A stretch of 64,000 nucleotides of DNA, taken from Catalinimonas alkaloidigena. Its GTDB lineage: Bacteria > Bacteroidota > Bacteroidia > Cytophagales > Flexibacteraceae. The notes below the pieces were generated by a model that saw only the letters and a program-made list of their open reading frames with translations, searched no databases and was not told the DNA's origin. Positions 46,279 to 54,348 of the stretch are shown piece after piece. Location: contig NZ_FNFO01000004.1 of NCBI RefSeq assembly GCF_900100765.1, positions 558,001 through 622,000 on the forward strand, given 5' to 3'. The first letter of the stretch is position 1. Every line of letters starts with the position of its first letter. The position numbers and the translations under genes are program-made.

Positions 46279-48186
46279 CTACCAACCCGGATTTTGCTTA
46301 AATTCTGCGTAGATGTTGACGTCGTCGTTCTTGAGGGGCAGCCAGTAGTGCTTGCTGCTGAAGTTGCGCTCCAGGATGACGACCTCGCGTAAGTTGACGA
46401 CCCGGTTTTGGGTGGGGTCTTCCGCGTTGAACTCGCCGACCCGATCAAACTCGACGGACTTTTTGAGGGTATAGGGCTGGTCGATCAGCAGCATCCAGCG
46501 CCGCAGGTCGTTGAAGCGGTGCCCCTCGAACGCCAGCTCTACCGCCCGCTCCCGCCGCACTTCGCCCATAAAGGCCTCGAGCGATCCCAGAAACAGGTCG
46601 GCCACATGCCCGACACCGGCCCGGTCGCGCACGAAGTTGAGCGCGTCAACGGCCGTTTTGCCGTAGCCGGACACCTGCCCGGTCGGTGCGTTGAAGGCCT
46701 GCGCCGCCGCTTCGGCGTACATGAGGTAGACGTCGGACAGACGCATCCAGGGAATGTGGATGTTCAGGTTGTTGCCCCAGCCGTAGCCGTCGTCGTACTT
46801 GTTGGCCGTGATGGGGATAAACTTGTAGAGCAGATAGCCGGTGCGGCTGCCCGTCCCGATGTTGCGGTAGCTGCCGCCCGTGTAGAGATTCGCGTAGCGG
46901 TCCTGCGCCACGTCGGCGGGCATGGAACCCTGCACGCACTTGACGCCGTCGAACACGATGTCGTGGTAGAAACGGGGATCGCGCCCGCGCCACGGGTACT
47001 CCGGATCGTAGCCCGATTCGGCATCGGCCTGGGTGATGTCCGCGATGGGCAGCCCGTTAGCCATTCCGTAAAAATCGACGTAGTTGGCCGTCGGCAGGAA
47101 TTTCACGTCGCCGTCGGCAATGACGGGCGCAGGCTGGTACTGCTTGCTGGTGCCCCAGTTGGAACCGTTGGCTCCGTAGTACGGTCCGCGGAAAATCGCC
47201 TCCGAGCCCCCCGGAATCTGCCAGTTCTGGCCGGTGGTGTAAAAGTTCTCGTGGTAATCGTCGAACGGCAGCAGCCGGTACGGGGCGTCGCCACTTTCGC
47301 AGAGCGCCAGCAGTTCGGCAAACGCCTCGGCCGCTTTCCGGCACAGTTCCGGATCGTAGCTCCGGTTGCCGGTCGATTCCTGGTTCATCAGCGGGCTACC
47401 GGCCCAGAGGTAGTTTTTCCCCAGGTAGCCCAGCGCCATAATCTTGTTGATGCGCAGGTCGTTTTTCCCCAGCGTGTTTCGGCCCACCGCCGTGTTGTCC
47501 CAGTGGACGGGCAGCAGGTCGGCCGCCTCCCGGAAATCCTGCGCTGCGCGTTCGGCACACTCCCGGTAGCTGAGGCGCGGCAGGGTGAGCTTCTCGTCGC
47601 TCGGCAGCACGTAGTCGATGTAAGGCAGCCCCCCGAAGTACTGCATGAACTGAAAGTGAAACCACCCTCTGAAAAAGAGCAGTTGCCCTTTGATCAGGTT
47701 TTTCTGTTCGGGCGTGGCGTCGGTCAGTTTGTCGAAGTTTTCCAGCCCGATGTTCGCTTTCCGGATGCCGTACCAGCCCATGTTCCACAGGTCTTTGGTA
47801 AAGCGGTCGTCGTTCGCCGTGGCGTTCGGGTTGTCCATCCAGCCCGCGCCCCAGCCGTCGAACTGCGACTGCCAGCCCCAGAAGTTGCCGTTGTCGATTT
47901 TGACGATCAGGTGAAAATCGCGGGCGGTCGACTGGATCTCGTCGTCGCCCCAGTTCCACGAATTGGTCCAGTAGGCGTTGGTGAAGTCCGGAATGCAGTG
48001 GTACAGTTCCTCGGTATAGCCCTGGAAGTTGGTAAAGTTCTTGAACGCCTCGTCCGGCGAAATGATGGACTCGTCCGTTTTGTCCAGGTAGTCTTCGCAC
48101 GAAGCCAGGCTGAGCAGTACGCCCATCACCAAACTCCACGTCAGGAGCACGCGGGGCTTCAGCATGGTTCTTCTATCGTTTTTCAT
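46279..48186 (-). CDS. SusD/RagB family xylan-binding lipoprotein (XusB-like)
   Basis: The 635-residue lipoprotein has a lipobox SLASC followed by EDYLDKTDES, typical of SusD. The conserved segments FQFMQYFGGLPYIDYV, GYLGKNYLWAGSPL and the RRERAVELAFEGHRFNDLRRW block are all present, with the ending YAEFKQNPGW. It is the longer of the two SusD proteins of this locus and lies 11 bases after its SusC. By position it matches xusB. An internal ATG at 48165 would also leave a good signal peptide. Confidence 0.93.
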   Translation of the reverse strand: MKNDRRTMLKPRVLLTWSLVMGVLLSLASCEDYLDKTDESIISPDEAFKNFTNFQGYTEELYHCIPDFTNAYWTNSWNWGDDEIQSTARDFHLIVKIDNGNFWGWQSQFDGWGAGWMDNPNATANDDRFTKDLWNMGWYGIRKANIGLENFDKLTDATPEQKNLIKGQLLFFRGWFHFQFMQYFGGLPYIDYVLPSDEKLTLPRLSYRECAERAAQDFREAADLLPVHWDNTAVGRNTLGKNDLRINKIMALGYLGKNYLWAGSPLMNQESTGNRSYDPELCRKAAEAFAELLALCESGDAPYRLLPFDDYHENFYTTGQNWQIPGGSEAIFRGPYYGANGSNWGTSKQYQPAPVIADGDVKFLPTANYVDFYGMANGLPIADITQADAESGYDPEYPWRGRDPRFYHDIVFDGVKCVQGSMPADVAQDRYANLYTGGSYRNIGTGSRTGYLLYKFIPITANKYDDGYGWGNNLNIHIPWMRLSDVYLMYAEAAAQAFNAPTGQVSGYGKTAVDALNFVRDRAGVGHVADLFLGSLEAFMGEVRRERAVELAFEGHRFNDLRRWMLLIDQPYTLKKSVEFDRVGEFNAEDPTQNRVVNLREVVILERNFSSKHYWLPLKNDDVNIYAEFKQNPGW

Positions 48187-48197
48187 GGCAAGCGAGT

Positions 48198-51100
48198 TTA
48201 GAAAGTGAGATTAAGCCCCAGGTTGTAGCGCTTCACGGTCGGGTAGGCCCCCTGCGACGCCCACCCCGTTCCGGCGAAATTCGATTCGCGGTCGTCGGGC
48301 ATTCGGGTCCACAAAAACAGGTTGTTCCCGTTCATGAAAATCCGCAGGCTCTCAAAGCCGGCGCGGTTGACCCACGGCGCGTCGGTCCCGAAGGTGTAGG
48401 CGATTTCTGCGTTTTTGAGGCGGAGGTACGAGCCGTCGTACATGTAGCGGTTGCCGCTCGTGTAGCCGCTCGGCGTGGACAGCCAGCGCGGCATCGGCGA
48501 GTCGGCGTTGGGGTTGTCTTTGGACCAGTAGCTGCCTTCGTCGTACACCACGTGGTTTTGCGAACTCAGGCTCGTGAGCACGACCTGGCGCGTTACGTTG
48601 TTGGTGCCGTAGAACTGCACGAAGCCACTGAAGTTTTTCCACTCAAACCCGAACGTGGCGTTGTAGGTATTTTGAGGCGCACCCGAAAAGCCGAACGGAA
48701 CGTTGTCGTACGAGTCGATGATGCCGTCGGCGTTGTAGTCAATGATGAAGTAGTTGCCCGGCAGCTTCTGGTTGTCGTTGGTGTTGTGCATCGTGCTGGC
48801 GTACACCTCGTCCCAGGTATTATAGAAGCCATCGCCGACGTACGAATAAGCCTGCCCGATCTGCTTGCCTTCGGCTTTCTGATAGTCGGGCAACAGGCCG
48901 GCGTCGTCGGCGCTCAGCACCTTGTCTTTGGCGTGCGTCATGTTCAGCGTAGACCACAGGCGCAGGCCACTCCCCCACTGGTAGTTCAGGTTGACCTCCA
49001 GCTCGAAGCCCTGGTTCTGCACGCGGCCCAGGTTCGCGACGGGTGCCTGGGTGCCGTAGTACGACGGAATGGCGCGGTTGTTTCCGGCAATCAGCACGTC
49101 GGTGCGGACGTCGCGGAAAAAGTCCACGTTCCCCTTGATCAACCCGTTGAAGAGGCCGTAGTCCAACCCGAAGTTGGTTTTCTTGACCTTTTCCCAATGG
49201 ACACTCTCGTTCCCCACCGAAGCTTCGCGGTACCACGTGTACGGACTGAGCGGGGCCTGTTCGCCGTTGAGGCCCAGGCGCGCCTGCCCCACGTAGCCGT
49301 TGGGTCCTCCGTAGGCCCACTGCGTCAGGTACAGCCACCGGCCGTTGATGTTGTCATCCCCGATTTCGCCGTACGACGCCCGCAGTTTGAGGAAGTCCAG
49401 CCGCGGCACCGCTTGCAGAAACGGCTCGTTGGTCAGAATCCACCCCGCCCCGCCGGACGAGAAGAACGCAAAGCGGTTTTCTTTGCTGAATTTTTCCGAT
49501 CCGTTGTACGCGCCGTTGTACTCGAACATGTACTTGTTGGCGAATGCGTAGGTGGTGCGGAACACCCAGTCTTCCCGGTAGTTGGGAATCTCGCTGCCGG
49601 TGGCGTACTCGTTGCGGTTGAAAAGCCCCATCGCCGTGAGGTCGTGCTTGTCGCCCAGGGTGACCGCGTAGTTCATCTGCAACTGGTAGAAGAGTCGCCG
49701 GTACGAGGCGTAGTCCCGGACGGTGCCCGGCGTGGCGGTCCACTTGACGCCCTCCTGAAAATCGAAGCGGTTGTTGGCGTCGTAGCTGATTTTGTAGGTC
49801 TCCAGCCCGGTGACCGGGTCGATCCACTTTTGTTGCGTGTCGTTGTAGAGGTCGCTTACGCCGCGGTCGCCTTCCAGAAATTCGTTGTCCAGCGCCAGCG
49901 TCCCTTTGAAGTTCAGCCCCTTGGTGATCATGTCCAGGTTCTGGTCCAGCGTGAAGTTGGTGTTGAGGCGCGTGGTGGTCAGGAACTGAATCCCGCTGAT
50001 GGCCAGGCTACGCACCGAATTTTCGGCCTTGCCCTGGTTGGGCGCATAATAGCCCCAGCTTCCGTCCGAATATTGCGGCAGGAACACATCGGGGGCGTTG
50101 CTGTAGGCGGCGATCCACATGTTATACTCGTTGCCGGTAGCGCCCCACGGACTCTTCCGGACGCCGTACGAGCCGGCCAGCCCGGCGCTCAGCGTGGTGG
50201 ACGACGTGAGTTGGAAGTCGAGGTTGCTGCGCACGTTCAGGCGGTTGAATCCGTAGCCGGGCTGGTAGCCCCGGTTGTTGTCGTACTGCCGGAACAGGTC
50301 ACCCTCGCGCAGGAAGTCGGCGTTCGCGAAATACTTGACAAACTTGGTTCCGCCGTTGATGTTGAGGCTGGCGTTGTACGACATCGCGTAATCTTTGAAC
50401 AGCGTATTGGTCCAGTCGACGTTCGGGTAGCGCTCCATTTCCTCCACGCTGGCCGGATAGCGGTACTTGTCGATGATCGCCTGCGGCAGGTAGTCGTTCC
50501 AGCTTTCGGGGCGCAGGGCCAGTTCGTTCTCGATCACCTGGTTGCGGATGCGGAGCGCGTCGTAGGCGTCGTACTTGCCCGGCAGTTTCGAGGGGACTTT
50601 CATGGTGGTGTTGACCCGCGCGCGGATGGTGGCTTTCCCCGTTTTCCCTTTTTTGGTCGTGATCAGGATCACCCCGTTGGCCCCGCGGACGCCGTAAACG
50701 GCCGTTGCGGAGGCATCTTTCAGGACGGAAACCGATTCCACAGCGCTGATCTCGACGCTGGACATGGGCCGCTCCACCCCATCCACCAGAATAAGCGGCG
50801 AGGCGTTGTTCCAGGTACTACGGCCCCGGATGAAGATCTGCGGATCTTCTTCGCCCGGCATCCCCGTACTCGCGTTGGTGATGACGCCCGGCACGTTGCC
50901 GGTCAGGGCCGCGCCGATGCTCTGCACGTTGCCCGACCGTTCCAGGACTTTCCCGTCGGTTTGCGCAATGGCGGCGACCACCGTTTCGCGTTTTTGTTCG
51001 CCGTAGCCGACCACCACCACTTCTTCCAGCGACTTGACGTCGGTTTCCAGGGTGAGGTCCAGCGTGGTTTGCGTGCCCACCACCACTTCGCGGGCCATGT

Positions 51101-51464
51101 AGCCCACGGCGCTGAACACCAGCACTGATTCTTCGGAGGGAACCTCCAGGCGGTAGTTACCGTCGATGTCGGTGACGGTCCCCGTACTGGTGCCTTTGAT
51201 GATGACGTTGACGCCCGGAATGCCCTCGTCTTCGTCGGCAGAGACGACCCGCCCGGTGACCACAAAGGCCTGCGGGGCGGAAACGTCGGCCGATGGAGTA
51301 GCGGGGCGCAGGCTTTCGTAGCGGAACGTTGCGGAGTGGAGAGAGGCGGAAGGCGGGTCCTCCTGCCCGGCAGCCCGCGCGGCCGACAGCCCCAGGCACG
51401 AGAGGCTCATGCTGAGGCAGGCGTACGGGCTCCATCGTAAAAATCGCAGTAGTGCTTTTTTCAT
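48198..51464 (-). CDS. SusC/RagA family transporter without STN domain (XusA-like)
   Basis: The 1088-residue transporter has an N-terminal signal (to about residue 33), a short linker instead of an STN domain, and a carboxypeptidase-like domain (about 68-140; TGRVVSADEDEGIPGVNV). The SusC signature (EEVVVVGYGEQKRETVVAAI) and plug (SVLKDASATAVYGVRGANGVILITTKKGK) precede the 22-strand barrel, which ends YNLGLNLTF. It is the first transporter of the xylan locus and corresponds by position to xusA. It imports oligosaccharides released by the surface GH10, driven by TonB. Confidence 0.94.
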   Translation of the reverse strand: MKKALLRFLRWSPYACLSMSLSCLGLSAARAAGQEDPPSASLHSATFRYESLRPATPSADVSAPQAFVVTGRVVSADEDEGIPGVNVIIKGTSTGTVTDIDGNYRLEVPSEESVLVFSAVGYMAREVVVGTQTTLDLTLETDVKSLEEVVVVGYGEQKRETVVAAIAQTDGKVLERSGNVQSIGAALTGNVPGVITNASTGMPGEEDPQIFIRGRSTWNNASPLILVDGVERPMSSVEISAVESVSVLKDASATAVYGVRGANGVILITTKKGKTGKATIRARVNTTMKVPSKLPGKYDAYDALRIRNQVIENELALRPESWNDYLPQAIIDKYRYPASVEEMERYPNVDWTNTLFKDYAMSYNASLNINGGTKFVKYFANADFLREGDLFRQYDNNRGYQPGYGFNRLNVRSNLDFQLTSSTTLSAGLAGSYGVRKSPWGATGNEYNMWIAAYSNAPDVFLPQYSDGSWGYYAPNQGKAENSVRSLAISGIQFLTTTRLNTNFTLDQNLDMITKGLNFKGTLALDNEFLEGDRGVSDLYNDTQQKWIDPVTGLETYKISYDANNRFDFQEGVKWTATPGTVRDYASYRRLFYQLQMNYAVTLGDKHDLTAMGLFNRNEYATGSEIPNYREDWVFRTTYAFANKYMFEYNGAYNGSEKFSKENRFAFFSSGGAGWILTNEPFLQAVPRLDFLKLRASYGEIGDDNINGRWLYLTQWAYGGPNGYVGQARLGLNGEQAPLSPYTWYREASVGNESVHWEKVKKTNFGLDYGLFNGLIKGNVDFFRDVRTDVLIAGNNRAIPSYYGTQAPVANLGRVQNQGFELEVNLNYQWGSGLRLWSTLNMTHAKDKVLSADDAGLLPDYQKAEGKQIGQAYSYVGDGFYNTWDEVYASTMHNTNDNQKLPGNYFIIDYNADGIIDSYDNVPFGFSGAPQNTYNATFGFEWKNFSGFVQFYGTNNVTRQVVLTSLSSQNHVVYDEGSYWSKDNPNADSPMPRWLSTPSGYTSGNRYMYDGSYLRLKNAEIAYTFGTDAPWVNRAGFESLRIFMNGNNLFLWTRMPDDRESNFAGTGWASQGAYPTVKRYNLGLNLTF

Positions 51465-51756
51465 GCGTATCGATGTAACTAGGTTGTTTACTTGCAGTGG
51501 ATCGGCTCCTTTTCGGTCCCGCCGGTAGGCACGGGCGGTTGAAAAGGCGTAGAAATTCCGGATACACGTTCGGCGCGCTCGGTCAGAGACAACGGGGGCG
51601 TCGTCGCGTGGATTCAGAATTGGAGAAAGGCAGCAACAGCGCAGCAGAGTAACCGCCGCTTACCCCGACGGAGGTTTTTCCCGCCAGCGGCAGTCGATCG
51701 AACGGAAGAGAGGTGCGTGCATAGGTCAGTTTGTAATTCGTATTTTCTCACACCCG

Positions 51757-53481
51757 TCATTTGCGGGTAGCGTACATGGCAATGGTGGTGCCGGTAAAGC
51801 CGAACGAGTTGGCGGTCGACAGGTAGTGCGCGGGCACGTCCTTGCACAGGAGCGTCCACGCGCCCCCCTTGCCGAGGGCGTAGTAGAAGTCGTAGTCGGT
51901 GCCGCGCGACACCACTTTCAGGCGGAGGAGCGCTTCGTCGGCGAGGGTATCGCTGGCCAGCAGTTCAGGGGCGGCCTCACCGATTTTTTCCAGCGCAAGT
52001 TGCTTCTGGCCGTTCTGTTGCCGCACCGACAGGAAATACTGGTGGGTTTCGTCTTTGAACAGCAGCAACCCGGCGGCGTCGTGTGCGTCGGCCGGTTCGA
52101 AAAACAGCGTCGTCTCGCACTCAAACTGATGGTGCTGCATGCGCCGCGCCACAAACGCCGGGGTGTTCCGTTCCGAGGCACTCACGTCCGCGCAGCGCAG
52201 AGAGAGGTAGCCGGGATTTTCCGTCAGCGAATACAGCTCGGTGGCCGGTCCCCGCAGGGTGAACCACTCCTGCCCGAGCGTTGCCTCATCGAACTCGTCG
52301 GTCGCTTCGAAGTTGCCGAACGTCGTGGCCTCTTTCCGCTGCACGCCCGGCCGACGCACAACCAGCGGCACCCGTTCTTCGCCCTGCGTCAGGTACGGCG
52401 CGCCATCTTCGCTCCACCGGACCGGCATCAGGAACGTTTCCCGCCCGAGGTTTTCGAAGTTGCCGTCGAGGGGCCGACAGGCCAGAAACACCGCCCACCA
52501 GTCGCCTTCCGGGGTCTGGACCAGGTCGGCATGGCCCGCGCACGTCACCGGATTCGGACGGTCGGGACTCAGGTGGCGCTGCGTCAGGATCGGGTTCTGG
52601 TTCCAGGGAACAAAGGTGCCCATCGGGGCATCTCCCGAGAGGATCACTTCCGAATGGTCCGGCCCGGTGCCTCCTTCGGCCGCCATCAGCAGATACTGTC
52701 CGTTGATTTTATAGAGGTGCGGCCCTTCAATCCAGATGGGCTTTTCTTCCGGATGGATTCCCCCGTTCACCAGCATCTTGCGCGGCCCGAAGGTCCGGTC
52801 GGTTTCGGGATCAAATTGCTGCACGCGGATGGCGCGGTGGCCTTCATAGAGGGCGGGGCCGTCGGGTGCATCGTTGTTCACGATGTAGGCCTTGCCGTCG
52901 TCATCGAAAAAGAACGAGGGGTCGATGCCGTGCACGTCGGGTAGCCAGATCGGGTCCGACCAGGTGCCAAAGGGGTCTTTCGTCTTCACGAAGAAGTTGC
53001 CCCGCCGGATGTTGGTCGTAATCATGTAGTAGGTCTGGTTGTGCGGATTGTAGCTGATGGCCGGCGCGAAAATGCCTTCGCTGACCCGCTGCCCATCCAG
53101 CGGCAGTTGCTCGGGTCGGTCCAGCACGTGGCCGATCTGCGTCCAGTTGACCAGGTCGCGGCTGTGGAAAATCGGCACGCCGGGGTAGTACGAAAAGCTG
53201 GAGGTGACCAGAAAGTAGTCTTCGCCGTTGGTGCAAATGCTGGGGTCCGAGTTCCAGCCCGGCAGAATGGGGTTGTAAAAGTAGTCGGGACCGGGCAACG
53301 GGTGTTGCGCATAGAACTCGTCTTTCCCGGCGTAGGTAAAGCGGTCGAAATGCGCCACCGACTTTTCGGTGGGAACGTTGCTTTTGCGGCTGGCAATATC
53401 CGACCGGCACGCCCCCATCCCCCCACAAGCCAGGAGTAAAACGAGAAGACCGGAACCAGCGTGGCGTAAAAATTTCTCCAT
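51757..53481 (-). CDS. GH43 beta-xylosidase / alpha-L-arabinofuranosidase lipoprotein
   Basis: The 574-residue enzyme begins with a signal and lipobox (LLLACGGMGAC). The five-bladed GH43 domain (about 65-370) has base D79 (GWNSDPSIC), D187 (GIDPSFFFDDDG) and acid E252 (WIEGPHLY), and the segment SSFSYYPGVPIFHSRDLVNW typical of beta-xylosidases. A C-terminal beta-sandwich (about 385-570, GH43_C2-like) closes the active site. The frame is open upstream to 53652, but the ATG at 53481 alone gives a signal peptide, and a -33/-7 promoter lies right before it. It is the first structural gene after the HTCS gene. Confidence 0.9.
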   Translation of the reverse strand: MEKFLRHAGSGLLVLLLACGGMGACRSDIASRKSNVPTEKSVAHFDRFTYAGKDEFYAQHPLPGPDYFYNPILPGWNSDPSICTNGEDYFLVTSSFSYYPGVPIFHSRDLVNWTQIGHVLDRPEQLPLDGQRVSEGIFAPAISYNPHNQTYYMITTNIRRGNFFVKTKDPFGTWSDPIWLPDVHGIDPSFFFDDDGKAYIVNNDAPDGPALYEGHRAIRVQQFDPETDRTFGPRKMLVNGGIHPEEKPIWIEGPHLYKINGQYLLMAAEGGTGPDHSEVILSGDAPMGTFVPWNQNPILTQRHLSPDRPNPVTCAGHADLVQTPEGDWWAVFLACRPLDGNFENLGRETFLMPVRWSEDGAPYLTQGEERVPLVVRRPGVQRKEATTFGNFEATDEFDEATLGQEWFTLRGPATELYSLTENPGYLSLRCADVSASERNTPAFVARRMQHHQFECETTLFFEPADAHDAAGLLLFKDETHQYFLSVRQQNGQKQLALEKIGEAAPELLASDTLADEALLRLKVVSRGTDYDFYYALGKGGAWTLLCKDVPAHYLSTANSFGFTGTTIAMYATRK

Positions 53482-53502
53482 CGAGAGTTTCGCAATTGGT
53501 TG

Positions 53503-53534
53503 AAAACGTAAGCGTGCCGCCCGTTGGGCACAAA
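53503..53534 (-). promoter_or_regulatory. candidate promoter directly before the first GH43 gene
   Basis: On the minus strand, TTTG (53534-53531), a 20-base spacer and TACGTTTT (53510-53503, one mismatch to TAnnTTTG) form a plausible -33/-7 pair. A start near 53498 would leave a leader of about 17 bases before the ATG at 53481. Confidence 0.5.
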
Positions 53535-53611
53535 GTGATCGTAGGCCTAAGGCAGCGAGGCAGTGCGCCCTGAGCGACACCGGAAGGCAGGCTTCGCCCT
53601 GAGCGGAAGGT

Positions 53612-53639
53612 CCGGGGTGCAGCGGATACTGCACCCCGG
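53612..53639 (-). repeat. strong hairpin in the leader of the xylan operon
   Basis: A perfect 11-base inverted repeat (53612-53622 with 53629-53639) with a six-base loop lies 131 bases before the GH43 start. No T-run follows. A second, smaller hairpin (CCCCGC-GGT-GCGGGG) is at 53743-53757. Both would be in a long leader if transcription starts near 53990. Confidence 0.5.
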
Positions 53640-53995
53640 TCTTCACAAACAACCTATCCTATAATCGCAGTTAGAGTAATGCTATGTCTGGTGTTATGGC
53701 TGGCGTCCAGTGCCGCTTCGTAGCCTGTGCATGACCGGCCTACCCCGCGGTGCGGGGACGCCGAGCACGTCAGGTATCGTATGGAAACGGAATGTGTACT
53801 GCCGGATGAAGCGAGGTCTGGCATGGCAGCAATTTCTTCCGGCGGGAGGTCGCTTCGACAGAGTAAGAAGCGACGGTGTGTAGCGTGAGCATGGTGGTAA
53901 CGTGGGTGTCGTGTAAGGTCGTTGTCGTACGGTACGGAAGGCTGTTGTTGTTCGAAGCGTTGTCGAACTAAGGGTTCCTCCGCGCACCGTGGAAA

Positions 53996-54103
53996 CAAAT
54001 CTAGTGCGCTTGATCAGAAGGTCCGCATCGGCAGGTTACACGCTCTTACACACAGGTAACATGCGGACGCTGCGACGTTACATATCGTTACACTGAGGTT
54101 ACA
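53996..54103 (-). promoter_or_regulatory. candidate HTCS-activated promoter with phased TGTAAC repeats
   Basis: A perfect -7 element TAGATTTG (54003-53996) has no TTG partner at -33. Upstream of it, in the minus orientation, TGTAAC occurs ending at 54035, 54077, 54087 and 54098, and TGTAAG at 54045. The offsets from the first copy (0, 10, 42, 52, 63) are close to multiples of 10.5 bases, so all copies lie on one face of the helix. This arrangement fits binding by an AraC-type activator, most likely the HTCS encoded just upstream. Confidence 0.5.
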
Positions 54104-54348
54104 TACCCCCGTTTGGCGCGCAGAAACGCACTTTTTGCTGTAACCCTACTGGATGAGGAAGCGTCTGCACGTTGACGCCATTTGAGTCGGCTGTCGCTGT
54201 GCTACCCCAAAAACGAGAGGCTCCTTGGCAGCACCGGAGTTGAATCCAGTACGCCCGAAGAGCCCTTAAAAAATACTTGATTCGGATGGTGCTGCGCGAT
54301 TCAGAAAAGAAAGCTTCCGGACGTTGGCGGCGCACAGCAACCGCACCG

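Larger units (their letters stand above)
53482..54348. other. 867-base gene-free control region between HTCS and GH43 genes
   Basis: I see no convincing gene here; the open frames at 53654-53998 and 53694-53987 on the minus strand have no signal peptide, no family resemblance and odd composition. The region holds the features listed separately: a promoter at 53503-53534, hairpins at 53612-53639 and 53743-53757, a -7 element at 53996-54003, and TTACA-type repeats at 54035-54103. A further TGTAAC in the opposite orientation is at 54139-54144. Confidence 0.6.

Noticed and set aside
53743-53757. CCCCGC-GGT-GCGGGG hairpin as a terminator
   Set aside because: No T-run lies on either side, and no gene ends nearby; it is more likely leader structure or chance in GC-rich sequence.
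53654-53998. Small minus-strand open frame of 114 codons before the GH43 gene
   Set aside because: Its TTG start lies inside a perfect -7 element, and the protein has no signal, domain or plausible composition. The region is better explained as a leader.
54200-54300. tRNA-like stretch (TTGAATCC resembling a T-loop)
   Set aside because: No cloverleaf with acceptor, D and anticodon arms can be folded around it.
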